Source of the DNA: Methanobrevibacter sp.
GTDB taxonomy: Archaea > Methanobacteriota > Methanobacteria > Methanobacteriales > Methanobacteriaceae
Direction of reading: 5' to 3'
NCBI RefSeq assembly: GCF_030539875.1
Contig: NZ_JAUNXI010000001.1
Location: 1-64,000, forward strand
DNA length: 64,000 nt
In this document: piece by piece, positions 54,165-63,754 of the stretch
Numbering within the stretch: position 1 is the stretch's first letter
Layout of the letters: the number at the start of each line of letters is the position of its first letter
Made by a program: the position numbers and the translations under genes
Notes under the pieces: generated by a model
Database searches by the model: none
Told to the model about the DNA's origin: nothing
The model's input: only the letters and a program-made list of their open reading frames with translations

Positions 54165-55739
54165 TTATAATTCTAATCCATTAGCTTCATAAACATTATC
54201 TAAAGCTTGGATTTCGTTAATTACATCTTTTGGAATTGCTTTGTCTAAAGTTAGAACCATGATTGCTCTTCCGCCTTTTTCATCTCTTCCAACTTGCATA
54301 ATTCCGATGTTTACTCCATGCTCTCCTAATTTTGTACCGATTTTTCCGATACTTCCAGGAATATCTTCATATTTTGCAATAAACATATGTCCTTTAGGAA
54401 TAACGTCAACCCAGTAATTGTTTACTTTTAAAATTCTTGCTTCATGTAACTGAGTTCCTTCAGCTGTGAAAATATCGTCTTCACTTTTTGCGATAACCTT
54501 AATTAATGATTCATATCCTTTTGCGTTATTTTTCCTGCCTTCAGTAATGCTGAGTCCTCTTTCTTTAGCAACCAATGCAGCATTAACAGCATTTACAGGA
54601 GAGCTTAAGTATGGATTTACAGCGCCCTGGATAACTGTTCTTGTTAATATTTCAAGGTTGTCAATTTCAGCAAGTTCTCCGCTGTAGATAATTTCAATTT
54701 CTTTAAGTTTGCCGTTAATTCCCTGTGAAACGAAACATCCTAATTTTTCACATAATTCCATGTAGGGGGATAATTCCTGATAAGTGTTTTTATCAATGCG
54801 GGGCATGTTCAATACGTTTTTAGGAGTATTTCCTTTTGCCAAATCGATAATTTCATCAGCTACGATGATTGCAGCATCCCTTTGAGCTTCTTTAGTTGAA
54901 GCAGCAATGTGGGGAGTTAATACTATATTGTCAAGTTCAAATAATTTTGAATCGTTAGCAGGAGGTTCTTCTTCGTATACATCAAGTGCAGCACCTCCGA
55001 TTTTATCATTAACTAATGCATCGTATAATGCGTCTTCATCAATAATTCCTCCACGGGCACAGTTTACAATAAATGCAGTGTCTTTCATCAATTCAAACTG
55101 TTTTGTGGAAATTGAATGTTTGGTTTCCGGTGTAAGGGGTACATGAATTGTAATGAAGTCTGAATTTTTAAGAACAGTATCCAAATCGGTCAAATTCACG
55201 CCCATTTGTTTTGCAACTTCTTCTGGAAGGTACGGATCATAAGCCATTGCATCCATTCCGAATGCTTTGCATCTGTTTACAACCTGTGAACCGATTCTGC
55301 CCATTCCGATAACACCGAGAGTCTTGTTTCTGAGTTCCACTCCCATGAATTTTTTCTTTTCCCATTTTCCTTCCTTGACAGATTTATCTGCAATGGAAAT
55401 TTTACGGGCCATACTTAAAATTAATCCCATGGTATGTTCTGCTACAGTAACGGATGTTGATTCAGGAGAGTTTACAACCATAATACCTTTTTCAGTTGCA
55501 GCATTTAAATCAATGTTGTCTACTCCAACACCAGCTCTTGCGATAATCTGCAGGTTGTCTGCCTTTTTAATAATGTCTGCAGTTAATTTTGTACGACTTC
55601 TTACTACAATTCCATCATATTCATGGATGGTATTTGCCAACTCTTCAGGAGTAATGCTGGTATCAACAACAACATCAGCTATTTCCTTTAAATTTTCAAT
55701 ACCCTTTTCATTGATAGCATCAGCGATAAGCACTTTCAT
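54165..55739 (-). CDS. serA: D-3-phosphoglycerate dehydrogenase
   Basis: A protein of 524 residues, first enzyme of serine synthesis. It has the NAD motif [12 protein letters not shown], the catalytic Arg, Glu and His in [20 protein letters not shown] and LTPHIAAST, then an intervening ASB domain and a C-terminal ACT domain ([15 protein letters not shown]), as in the long form. The start has GGTGA. A gene on its own, with a terminator shared with the JAMM gene. Confidence 0.97.
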   Translation of the reverse strand: MKVLIADAINEKGIENLKEIADVVVDTSITPEELANTIHEYDGIVVRSRTKLTADIIKKADNLQIIARAGVGVDNIDLNAATEKGIMVVNSPESTSVTVAEHTMGLILSMARKISIADKSVKEGKWEKKKFMGVELRNKTLGVIGMGRIGSQVVNRCKAFGMDAMAYDPYLPEEVAKQMGVNLTDLDTVLKNSDFITIHVPLTPETKHSISTKQFELMKDTAFIVNCARGGIIDEDALYDALVNDKIGGAALDVYEEEPPANDSKLFELDNIVLTPHIAASTKEAQRDAAIIVADEIIDLAKGNTPKNVLNMPRIDKNTYQELSPYMELCEKLGCFVSQGINGKLKEIEIIYSGELAEIDNLEILTRTVIQGAVNPYLSSPVNAVNAALVAKERGLSITEGRKNNAKGYESLIKVIAKSEDDIFTAEGTQLHEARILKVNNYWVDVIPKGHMFIAKYEDIPGSIGKIGTKLGEHGVNIGIMQVGRDEKGGRAIMVLTLDKAIPKDVINEIQALDNVYEANGLEL

Positions 55740-55967
55740 ATTTTTTTCACCATAATCATGTTAATTTAAAAAGAATATTTAATAATAAATACTGTTAATA
55801 ATTATATATTTTATAATATTTAAACGATGTTATTTTTAATGAAAATTATCTAATTATTATCTTTTTTAAAAATAACTGTTGATTTTAACTTATTCTTCAT
55901 AAATGTTGATTTTTCTTATAAAAAATTATTTATGTTTTAAAATTAATTATAACATTAGGTGATACTT

Positions 55968-56306
55968 ATGGTAAGTATGGAAGAATTTCCAATGTCTAGT
56001 GCAAATTTTATCTCAGGATATAAAATTGTTGAAAATAAGGGTTTCGTTTATGGTTTGACAGTACGTGCAAGAGGTGTTGGCGGAGACATTGGTGCTGGTA
56101 TTAAAGGACTTTTCGGCGGCGAAATTAAACAGTATGTTGCTATGATGGAAGATTCACGGGAGGAAGCTATTCAAAGGTGTATTGATCATGCAAAGGAACT
56201 GGGTGCAAATGCCATAATCTCTGTCAGGATGGATTCCGACAGTATTTCTCAAAGCATGCAGGAAGTTTTAGTTTATGGAACTGCGGTTGTAATTGAAAAA
56301 GAATAG
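55968..56306 (+). CDS. YbjQ-family (DUF74) protein
   Basis: A protein of 112 residues. The pattern FISGYKIVENKGFVYGLTV, then AKELGANAIISVRMDS, is that of the YbjQ/UPF0145 family of pentameric proteins, sometimes called heavy-metal-binding; the function is unknown. ATG 55968 follows GGTGA by five bases. The next gene begins within ten bases. Confidence 0.88.
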   Translation: MVSMEEFPMSSANFISGYKIVENKGFVYGLTVRARGVGGDIGAGIKGLFGGEIKQYVAMMEDSREEAIQRCIDHAKELGANAIISVRMDSDSISQSMQEVLVYGTAVVIEKE

Positions 56307-56314
56307 TGTTTTTC

Positions 56315-57109
56315 ATGTTTTCAGATGATTTAGTATATAAAGGAAAATCAATTCCCAAAACAATACTCGGCCATGCTCCCTTTGTTGCCGAACCATATCT
56401 GGGCCATCGCTCCATGCTATATCAGAGGGATTTATATGAAAATCCCCAAAATATAGCTGATGTCATTGTCGAATCATATGAACAGGGTATTAGAGCCATT
56501 AACTTATTCAATGATTCAAGATTGCTTGAAGCTTATGATATTTCATGTAGTATGGGCTGTGAAATGAAAGTGATAGCCACAATAGGCAAAAGCGACATTG
56601 ATTATTTAAATCCAAACTATGAAATTGCAAAAGAAGCAGATTGGGAAGGGGATATTGAGTTATTCAGCAGTTATGACTGTCCGTTGATGTTAATTGATGA
56701 ATTTATTGTTGATGCATATGATTGGAAGTTAACTTCAAAGATTTTATCGGAAATCAACAGAACAGATTCACTTTCGGGATTAATTACTGCATTTCCGCTA
56801 AGAACAACTGATTTAATCCCTGAAAATTTAGACATGGATTTGTTTGATTTCTACATGGTCCCATTTAATTCAATTTCATATATGATGGATATAACTGCAT
56901 TTAATGCATCTCAAAGAGAGGAATTCAAACAGAAATTAATTAATTTAAATAAAAAAATAATAGCTACTAAAATCCTGGCGGCAGGAGTTTTAAAGCCTGA
57001 AGAATCATTTACATTCTTTAAAAAAATAGATTATGTTGATTTGATTTCAATTGGTGTGGCAAAGGTTGAAGAAGCCCGTGAAGACTTCACTCTTTTAAAA
57101 GAATATTAA
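56315..57109 (+). CDS. Conserved TIM-barrel-like protein of unknown function
   Basis: A protein of 264 residues. It opens with KSIPKTILGHAPFVAEPYLGHRS and shows alternating strands and helices (VKVIATIGKSD-like segments, LINLNKKIIATKILAAGVL), as in aldo-keto reductase or related barrels. The usual catalytic tetrad is not evident. No specific family is assigned. It is downstream of the YbjQ gene, probably in the same transcript. Start GTG 56306 or ATG 56315 is uncertain. Confidence 0.65.
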   Translation: MFSDDLVYKGKSIPKTILGHAPFVAEPYLGHRSMLYQRDLYENPQNIADVIVESYEQGIRAINLFNDSRLLEAYDISCSMGCEMKVIATIGKSDIDYLNPNYEIAKEADWEGDIELFSSYDCPLMLIDEFIVDAYDWKLTSKILSEINRTDSLSGLITAFPLRTTDLIPENLDMDLFDFYMVPFNSISYMMDITAFNASQREEFKQKLINLNKKIIATKILAAGVLKPEESFTFFKKIDYVDLISIGVAKVEEAREDFTLLKEY

Positions 57110-57492
57110 AGTTTAACAATTTCATATTCTTCAAATGGAACGAGGTTTTCTTCTTCAAGAGATTTATTTATATCTGCCAAACCGTTTATTAAATCTTTTA
57201 AATTTTTATTGGACGGTTTTGTACCTGTAATCTGCAGGTACTGTCTTGGTGAAATTTCACATAATTCACATTCGAAGTTGCAGCATCTGTCCTTTTCTTC
57301 ACAACCATATCCTTCTTGAGTTTCATCTGTTCCAATCACAATGTCATCCAATATTCTTGAAACTCTCTCGTCTGAAGCGAACATAGCTACTTTTTGAGTC
57401 TTGCCGCATATTCCAATGGCGTTCTGCCCTTTGAAGTTGCAGACCCATTTAATAGGATAATTTTCCATTCCGGTAATCTGTAAATTTTCCAT
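57106..57492 (-). CDS. Small cysteine-containing protein
   Basis: A protein of 128 residues that I do not recognise. Residues 64-80 hold GCEEKDRCCNFECELC, five cysteines in a short span that could bind a metal or an iron-sulfur cluster. The start has GTGATTAG. It follows the HTH regulator by nine bases, so it may be controlled with it, and overlaps the upstream convergent gene by four bases at the 3' end. Confidence 0.7.
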   Translation of the reverse strand: MENLQITGMENYPIKWVCNFKGQNAIGICGKTQKVAMFASDERVSRILDDIVIGTDETQEGYGCEEKDRCCNFECELCEISPRQYLQITGTKPSNKNLKDLINGLADINKSLEEENLVPFEEYEIVKL

Positions 57493-57501
57493 CTAATCAC
57501 A

Positions 57502-58434
57502 CTACTCTTCTTTTCTCTCTCTAATCATTTTCAGTAATTCTTTTGAATTTTCAAATTCTTTTAATTCCCAGGACTTTATAACGGGGATTGTACCGATTGA
57601 CTCTTTGATTTTGTCATTGTTTATGATAAAAACAGGTTCTGATGTTGTAACCATAGATAAATCTTTTAATGGAATGGCCATTCTTTTTAAAGTTTTTTCA
57701 GTCCTGTTTTTTTCAACATTGGCCATTAACGGAGAATGTTTATCTGATGTTTTCATTTTTGCTACAGCATCAAACGGACTTTTGTTAGTTGATAAAACTC
57801 CGTATCCTAACTTTGATAAGTCATTAGCATCGTCATTATATTCAATGTCCTCCTGTTGAGGCTGTTTTAATAAGTCAATGTCAAGGGTAACCTTTGTATT
57901 TAATATCTCTTCTAAAATCATTGCAGTTTCAGCAGTTGCGCGGACAATTCCATTTTCGTATTTATACATTGTTGCACGGGATACATGGGCCAGGCTGGCC
58001 AGGTCTTTAAGAGACATGGAATATTCTTCACGGTATTGTTTTATGACATTGCCATCAATTTTAACAAAGTAACCTCCGCGGTCTGCTAAAATTTCGGGAA
58101 ATTCATTGTACAAAATCATATTCTTGAAGGTTTCAAGTCCTATGGTCGGAATATTGTATCTTTCATATATTACTCCTTCTTCAAGAGGCCCGTTTCTTGA
58201 TTTTTCCCCAATAATTATTGGTGAAGCCAAAAATATGTGGGCTAACTGCTTCATTTCATGAGCATTATGTTCATTTATGCTATCAATATTTAGAAATGTT
58301 TTTAAAAGTAAAATTAACAAGTTTTTTCTTGCTACAAGGTCAAATGAACCGTGTTCATAAATATCTGAGGTTTTAAAACCTTGGGATTTTAATAAAGCTT
58401 CTATTTGATGTAACAAATTTCCTCGAGTCAACAT
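57502..58434 (-). CDS. Archaeal HTH-type transcriptional regulator
   Basis: A protein of 310 residues. The first 110 residues resemble a nuclease-like fold. A cro/C1-type helix-turn-helix follows at about residues 130-180 (YREEYSMSLKDLASLAHVSR and ATMYKYENG), then a C-terminal regulatory part. This is the arrangement of a family conserved in euryarchaeal methanogens, annotated as putative HTH regulators. The start has GAGGTT. It is divergent from tiaS. Confidence 0.85.
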   Translation of the reverse strand: MLTRGNLLHQIEALLKSQGFKTSDIYEHGSFDLVARKNLLILLLKTFLNIDSINEHNAHEMKQLAHIFLASPIIIGEKSRNGPLEEGVIYERYNIPTIGLETFKNMILYNEFPEILADRGGYFVKIDGNVIKQYREEYSMSLKDLASLAHVSRATMYKYENGIVRATAETAMILEEILNTKVTLDIDLLKQPQQEDIEYNDDANDLSKLGYGVLSTNKSPFDAVAKMKTSDKHSPLMANVEKNRTEKTLKRMAIPLKDLSMVTTSEPVFIINNDKIKESIGTIPVIKSWELKEFENSKELLKMIRERKEE

Positions 58435-58491
58435 TGTAAAACCTCTAATTAGTATATATAGTTTAACTCTAATATATTTGTATATTTAAAG

Positions 58492-59757
58492 GTGATTATA
58501 ATTAATATTTTACATATTGGAATTGATGATACGGATTCTCCCGATGGAATGTGCACTACCTTTTTAGCGAGTCAAATTATTAACAAATTCGAATATAATG
58601 GGATTGAAATTATAGATTATCCCAGACTGATAAGATTAAATCCTTTTGCCCGCTTTAAAACTCGAGGGAATGGAGCAGTTGGTTTAAAGATTTTAAATGA
58701 CGGCAATGGGGATTTGGCCAAAAAAATAGTTTTGGATGCAGTTGAAAAATTATCCATGTTTGACTGTGATAATACTAATCCTGGTGTAATTTTTTATGAA
58801 GGTGAAATTACAAAGGAAATGGAAAATTACGCATTTAGGGCGATTTATGAATTCATCACAATTGAAGAGGCAGAAGAGTTTGGAAATTCTGTTGGCTGTG
58901 AAATTCATAAATTTAAAAAGGGAAGGGGAATTATAGGATCTATTGCGGCCATTAGTTTGCCTTTATCTGACTGCACTTTTGAATTATTAACTTACAGGGC
59001 CTCTGAAAATTATGGGGCCAAAAGACGAATTGACTATGAATCTGTATATAAAATGGATAAGGAAACTTTTCCGGATACTTTTGAAAATATTGATTATTCT
59101 GAAGATTATATTGCCATTGAACCCAAAACTCCATGCCCTGTATTGTATGGTATCAGGTCAAATACTGTTGAGGCATTAAAAAAAGCAGGAGATATTGTTC
59201 AGGTATCCGAACCTGTTGTGGACTGGTGTATTTTCAAAACAAATCAGCATACTGATATGCATATTCAAAAAACTACAGATATCTCATCAATGAATCAGTA
59301 TGGTTGCTATGAAGTTGAAGGGGAGGTTAAAAATAAACCTAAAATCATTGATGGAGGACATATGTTTTTCCACATCTTTGATGAGTCAGGTGAAATAGAA
59401 TGCGGGGCCTATGAGCCAACAAAAAATTTCAGAAAGACAGTTTCGTATTTGCGTCCAGGAGATATTATTAAAGTCTATGGGGGGATTGGAGAACAAAATA
59501 CATTTAATATTGAAAAGTTTAAAGTCATAAAACTAAACGATATTGAGTATAAGAATCCAATTTGCAAATGCGGTAAAAGAATGACTTCTGCAGGTAAAAA
59601 TAAAGGTTTTAAATGTAAAAAATGCGGAAATAAAATTCAGGAAAATGAAAAAGTTCCTATTAAGATAACTCGTTTTTTAAAAAATGCTCAGTTTTATGAA
59701 ACACCAGTTTCTGCAAGGAGACACTTATCAAAACCTCTTTGCAGAATGAATTTATAA
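58492..59757 (+). CDS. tiaS: tRNA(Ile2) agmatinyl-cytidine synthetase TiaS
   Basis: About 420 residues. It attaches agmatine to C34 of the AUA-reading tRNA(Ile). It has the start motif HIGIDDTDSPDGMCTTFLA, a DUF1743 core, an OB-fold and a C-terminal zinc ribbon (CKCGKRM...CKKCGNK). The GTG at 58492 lies inside the GGTGA site; the codon at the right distance is ATT 58501, which gives INILHIGIDDTDS, close to relatives. No ATG exists nearby. The start may therefore be AUU. Confidence 0.9.
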   Translation: MIIINILHIGIDDTDSPDGMCTTFLASQIINKFEYNGIEIIDYPRLIRLNPFARFKTRGNGAVGLKILNDGNGDLAKKIVLDAVEKLSMFDCDNTNPGVIFYEGEITKEMENYAFRAIYEFITIEEAEEFGNSVGCEIHKFKKGRGIIGSIAAISLPLSDCTFELLTYRASENYGAKRRIDYESVYKMDKETFPDTFENIDYSEDYIAIEPKTPCPVLYGIRSNTVEALKKAGDIVQVSEPVVDWCIFKTNQHTDMHIQKTTDISSMNQYGCYEVEGEVKNKPKIIDGGHMFFHIFDESGEIECGAYEPTKNFRKTVSYLRPGDIIKVYGGIGEQNTFNIEKFKVIKLNDIEYKNPICKCGKRMTSAGKNKGFKCKKCGNKIQENEKVPIKITRFLKNAQFYETPVSARRHLSKPLCRMNL

Positions 59758-59900
59758 TATATAATCCCTTAATCGCTCCATATTTGTAATTTAGCTAATT
59801 AAAATGCATATTTATTAATTCACTTATGGTGAAATAATTCTTAATTTTTCACTATTTTTATTCTATTTTTTAGAACTTTTAAGAACTATATCCTATTATT

Positions 59901-59948
59901 TTATATATGATAATTTTAAGAGTATAAATTATTAAACATCAGATGTTT
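59901..59948 (+). promoter_or_regulatory. Promoter and operator-like repeat before the DUF3100 gene
   Basis: A TATA-like TTATATATGA (59901-59910) is followed about 25-30 bases later by the perfect inverted repeat AAACATC-A-GATGTTT (59934-59948). It lies at or just after the expected transcription start. A repressor site is plausible. Confidence 0.5.
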
Positions 59949-59962
59949 GTTTGTAAAAGGGG

Positions 59963-60859
59963 TTGACAATAATATTTAAGAAACATGATGACAGTAATGA
60001 AATTCAGCACATTTACCGTGATAAAACGGATAAACGTATTTTAAAGAAGAATCCGTGGAAAGATTACGGTTTACACTGCAGCGTACTTGTTTTAGTTATA
60101 ATTGCTGAACTCATTGGTCCAATCAAAATCCCAATAACTGATGGTGTTTCAGTTACAATAATGCCGTTGCTTTACACAATGATTTTAGGTTTGATATTCT
60201 ATTTGGCAAAACCTATTAAATGGATTAAAAGAAAACAATCCAGAGTTGCTGAAGGGGCAATGATGCTTTTTATCGGTGTTTTAATTGCAAAATTAGCTGT
60301 TTCCAGTGGCCAATCTATTCATTTAATTTTTGAAATGGGTCCGGCTTTAATATTGCAGGAATTGGGGCACTTGGCTACAATATTAGTTGCACTTCCTATA
60401 GCATTGTTGCTTGGTTTTAAACGTGAATGTATTGGAATGACTTCTTCTATTGGTCGTGAACCTGAAGTTGCTGTTGTTGTTGACAAATATGGTTTTAACT
60501 CTGCTGAATCCAGAGGTATTTTTGCTCTTTTTATTGTTGGAACAATTATAGGAACAGTATTCATTAGTTTCCTAACAAGTATCTGCGTTTCTGTTTTGCC
60601 GTTGCATCCCTATGCATTTGCTATGGCTTGTGGTGTAGGCAGCGCCAGTATGAATGCTGCATCTCTGGCTCCTACAATAGCTGCATTTCCGGATTTAGCA
60701 ACACAAATTCAGGCATTTGCCGGTTTTAGTAATCTGCTTTCATTTTCTATAGGCATTTATATTGTAATATTTATTGCACTGCCTTTAACCGAAAAATTAT
60801 ATAAGTTCTTAGAACCTAAAATTGGAAGGGAGCCTATTATTGAAGAGGAGGATGATTAA
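59963..60859 (+). CDS. DUF3100-family membrane protein
   Basis: About 298 residues with eight or nine hydrophobic segments. It has the DUF3100 pattern: KDYGLHCSVLVLVIIAELIG, then ITDGVSVTIMPLLYTMI, FEMGPALILQELGHLATILV, and a Gly/Ser/Asn-rich late segment (GVGSASMNAASLAPTIAAF). Such proteins are putative transporters next to hydrolase genes. The start is unclear: TTG 59963 touches the AAGGGG site, while ATA 59969 or 59972 is better spaced, and no ATG is in frame. Co-transcribed with the next gene. Confidence 0.8.
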   Translation: MTIIFKKHDDSNEIQHIYRDKTDKRILKKNPWKDYGLHCSVLVLVIIAELIGPIKIPITDGVSVTIMPLLYTMILGLIFYLAKPIKWIKRKQSRVAEGAMMLFIGVLIAKLAVSSGQSIHLIFEMGPALILQELGHLATILVALPIALLLGFKRECIGMTSSIGREPEVAVVVDKYGFNSAESRGIFALFIVGTIIGTVFISFLTSICVSVLPLHPYAFAMACGVGSASMNAASLAPTIAAFPDLATQIQAFAGFSNLLSFSIGIYIVIFIALPLTEKLYKFLEPKIGREPIIEEEDD

Positions 60860-61366
60860 ATGGGAGATATCATTGATGGATTTGATATTATTGACGGATC
60901 TGAAAATATTTCTGTTCACGGTATTTTAAACTGGGTGTTACTTTTAACCATATTCTCAATTATTGTTGTTGTTGGCAATTCAATAGGTTATCACAATCCG
61001 ATAGGTGATTCCTTAATTGGAATGTTTATTTTATCTCTGATTACTCTTATTGGTGTCTGGATGGAAAGGTATTTGCCTTTCAATATTTCATCAATTATCT
61101 ATATTAGTGTAATCGGTATTGTATTGGCATTTCCTGGAATGCCTACTTCTGAAACTCTGATTTATTATGCTTCTCAAATAGAATTGATATCAATTGTTAC
61201 TGTCTTTTTAGCTTATGTAGGTATTGGAATGGGTAAAAGCTGGAATGAATTTAAGGCATTAGGTCCAAAAGCATTAATTATTACAATTCTTGTTATTGCA
61301 TCCACATATTTAGGTTCTGCAGTTGTAGCGCACTGTGTTTTAATATTTACCGGCGTTCCAATATGA
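60860..61366 (+). CDS. Partner membrane protein of the DUF3100 protein
   Basis: A protein of 168 residues with four to five hydrophobic segments and an N-terminal soluble part of about 20 residues. The ATG directly follows the preceding stop codon, with a GGAGGATGA site inside that gene, so the two are coupled and likely form one transporter. The late glycine motif (YVGIGMGKSWNEF) is the only recognisable feature. Substrate unknown; position suggests an organic acid. Confidence 0.75.
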   Translation: MGDIIDGFDIIDGSENISVHGILNWVLLLTIFSIIVVVGNSIGYHNPIGDSLIGMFILSLITLIGVWMERYLPFNISSIIYISVIGIVLAFPGMPTSETLIYYASQIELISIVTVFLAYVGIGMGKSWNEFKALGPKALIITILVIASTYLGSAVVAHCVLIFTGVPI

Positions 61367-61389
61367 TTTTATCATCAAAATTCTAAACT

Positions 61390-61428
61390 TATCTATATTA
61401 ATACTACTTTTTACATATAATATAGATA
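61390..61428 (+). promoter_or_regulatory. Inverted repeat overlapping the mmgE leader
   Basis: TATCTATATTA (61390-61400) and TAATATAGATA (61418-61428) form an 11-bp perfect repeat with a 17-base loop, ending at the AGGTG ribosome binding site (61428-61432). It can act as an operator, or as an mRNA stem hiding the site, ahead of the MmgE/PrpD gene. Confidence 0.5.
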
Positions 61429-61436
61429 GGTGTTTC

Positions 61437-62846
61437 ATGTTTTTACAAAATATTTCAAAATTTATCTCAAACTATCGCTTTGAACAAGCAACTGCCGAAT
61501 CTGTTACTACTGCAAAAGCTGCTTTTTTAGATTTCTATGGTGTTGCTTATAGGGGAATGGATGAAAATGCTCCAAATATTGCTCTAAACACAGTTGGTGA
61601 GATATTTTCAGGAAACTTTAATTCAAATTTAAAGTCATCGGTTATTGGAACAACTTTAAAAACAGATATTTTAAGTGCCGCCTTTATAAATGGTGTTGCA
61701 GCACATGTGCTGGAGTTGGACGACGGTCACAGAGGAGCCCAACTTCATTTAGGTTCCATAATCTTTCCAACTGCCCTGTCAATTTCTGAAGCTTATGATT
61801 TAACCGGCAGGGAATTTTTGGAAGGTGTTATTGTAGGTTATGAAGTTGGAATTTTACTTGGCCAGCTCGTAAACCCCAAACATAGGGACAAAGGATTTCA
61901 TACAACCGGAACAATCGGAACCTTTGTTGCAGGTGTTGTTGCCTCTAAATTGTTGAATCTTGATGAAGATCAAATTTTAAATGCATTGGGATTGTGCGGA
62001 ACTCAGGCAGCAGGGCTTCTGGAATCAGACCATGGCGGGTCTATGGGTAAAGTTTTACATGTTGGAAAAGCAGCATTCAACGGTATTTTATCTGCAATGC
62101 TTGCCAGAAATGGTTTTACAGGTAGCGGATCCATATTTGAAGGGGATGAAGGATTTTTAAAAGCAATGGTTTTTGATGATAGGAATCAGGATGATGATTT
62201 CTCACTAGATGATGCATTAAAAAACATGGAAACAGTAAGAGTCCGTGACATTTACTTTAAAAAATACCCATTCTGCAGACATTTGCATTCCTCAATAGAT
62301 ACTGCATTAAAACTTAAGGCAAGTATCGGGGATGAATATGACCACATTCAGAATGTAGCAGTTAAAACATATTCTGTTGCTGCACAGCATAATAATTTCC
62401 ATCCTAAAAACCTGGAAGAATTAAAGCAAAGCCTTCCTTATGCTGTTGCTATTTCATTGGTTGTTGGGGAAATTAATGTTGATGTTATTAACCAGTTAAT
62501 CAATTATGGTCTTTTAGAGAATTATTCCACCGTCGATACAGTAAACAGCATTAAGAATTTGGTAAACGGGATGGTCATATTATCAGATGATAAATTAGAT
62601 GAACTGTATCCTGCAAAAAGACCATCAAATGTTATTATTAAATTGGATGACGAGTTTAGAAACGGTATTTTTCAAAACATCACATTTATTCCAAAAGGAG
62701 ATTTTGAAAATCCGTTACAACTAAGGGAATTAATCGATAAATTCAAATCTCTCAACCCAAATTACAACGTTAAAAATTTAACAGTCATTGATTCTCTTGA
62801 AGATTATTCTATGAAATTTGTTGTCCGTAAATTAAATGGTGGATAA
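61437..62846 (+). CDS. MmgE/PrpD-family protein
   Basis: A protein of 469 residues. Family signatures are VAAHVLELDDGHRGAQLHLG near residues 88-107, GVIVGYEVGILLG, GFHTTGTIGTF and a late KKYPFCRHLHSSID. The family holds 2-methylcitrate dehydratase, cis-aconitate decarboxylase and other enzymes acting on carboxylic acids. Genes for a methylcitrate cycle are not visible, so a different substrate is likely. The start has AGGTG. The U32-like gene begins two bases after its stop. Confidence 0.88.
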   Translation: MFLQNISKFISNYRFEQATAESVTTAKAAFLDFYGVAYRGMDENAPNIALNTVGEIFSGNFNSNLKSSVIGTTLKTDILSAAFINGVAAHVLELDDGHRGAQLHLGSIIFPTALSISEAYDLTGREFLEGVIVGYEVGILLGQLVNPKHRDKGFHTTGTIGTFVAGVVASKLLNLDEDQILNALGLCGTQAAGLLESDHGGSMGKVLHVGKAAFNGILSAMLARNGFTGSGSIFEGDEGFLKAMVFDDRNQDDDFSLDDALKNMETVRVRDIYFKKYPFCRHLHSSIDTALKLKASIGDEYDHIQNVAVKTYSVAAQHNNFHPKNLEELKQSLPYAVAISLVVGEINVDVINQLINYGLLENYSTVDTVNSIKNLVNGMVILSDDKLDELYPAKRPSNVIIKLDDEFRNGIFQNITFIPKGDFENPLQLRELIDKFKSLNPNYNVKNLTVIDSLEDYSMKFVVRKLNGG

Positions 62847-62847
62847 T

Positions 62848-63750
62848 ATGGAAAATACAAAAAAATTCCTTAAAAAGATAGGCATAAATGATGTTTCAAA
62901 GGATTATGTCTCTGATAAGCGTTTCGGTGATGGTGGACAGTATCGTTTTGAGGTTCCAGGTATCCAGTCTCCAAAAACAATGGATGCACTTTTAAAGGAA
63001 TCTGTTAAACAGGATATTTTTATCCATAGGGTCACTCAGACCAAAGGAATAATGATGCTGACTGATTCGGAAATTAAAGAAATGGTTAATCTGGCTAAGA
63101 ATTATGGTTGTGAGTTATTTTTGTCAGTAGGTCCAAGAGCAACTTACGATACTTCTGCAACTGTTCATACTCAAGAAGGAAGCAGAATAGGTTACCGCCT
63201 TAGAGGTTATGATAACTTAGTTTATGCAGTTGAAGATGTCAGGAGAGCCTGCAGGTTGGGAGTTCGCGGAATACTGCTTTATGATGAGGGATTGCTGTTT
63301 GTATTAAATCAAATGAGACAGAAAGGCGAAATGCCTGATAATGTTCATTTTAAATTGTCTGCTCATGCAGGTCATTGCAACCCTGCTTCTGCAAAACTGC
63401 TTGAATCCCAAGGTCTTGATTCATTGAATCCTGTAAGGGACCTGCAGATTCCAATGATTGGTGCAATCAGGGACGCTGTTGATATGGCTATTGACTTGCA
63501 TACTGAAAACCCCAAGTCTACAGGGGGATTTATAAGGCATTATGAAGTTCCCCAATTTATCAGAGTTGCATCTCCTGTTTACCTAAAAACAGGAGGATCC
63601 GTTGCATCAAACCATAACTGGGATACAACAGAAAAAGAAGCAATAGCTCGTATAAAGCAAGTTTCATTAGTAAAAAGGGTAATTGATGCATATTGTCCGG
63701 ATGCAGTTGTTTCTTCAAAAAAATCAGGAGATTTATCTATTCCTGTGTGA
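62848..63750 (+). CDS. U32-like TIM-barrel protein of the mmgE cluster
   Basis: A protein of 300 residues. It has the look of a TIM barrel (ILLYDEGLLFVLN, HFKLSAHAGHCNPASAKLLE). It lacks the cysteine set of the two long U32 proteins at 5-10 kb. It resembles proteins annotated as U32-family next to MmgE/PrpD and fumarase-type genes. The frame also reads from an ATG four codons earlier, but ATG 62848 has GGTGGA at the right distance. A metabolic lyase or aldolase role is a guess. Confidence 0.65.
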   Translation: MENTKKFLKKIGINDVSKDYVSDKRFGDGGQYRFEVPGIQSPKTMDALLKESVKQDIFIHRVTQTKGIMMLTDSEIKEMVNLAKNYGCELFLSVGPRATYDTSATVHTQEGSRIGYRLRGYDNLVYAVEDVRRACRLGVRGILLYDEGLLFVLNQMRQKGEMPDNVHFKLSAHAGHCNPASAKLLESQGLDSLNPVRDLQIPMIGAIRDAVDMAIDLHTENPKSTGGFIRHYEVPQFIRVASPVYLKTGGSVASNHNWDTTEKEAIARIKQVSLVKRVIDAYCPDAVVSSKKSGDLSIPV

Positions 63751-63754
63751 TTTT

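Noticed and set aside
57106-57492. Methanogenesis marker protein 5
   Set aside because: Size is similar, but I cannot recall matching motifs well enough to support the name.
62848-63750. Third member of the long U32 iron-sulfur family
   Set aside because: It lacks the conserved cysteine set and the C-terminal extension, so it is treated as a separate TIM-barrel protein.
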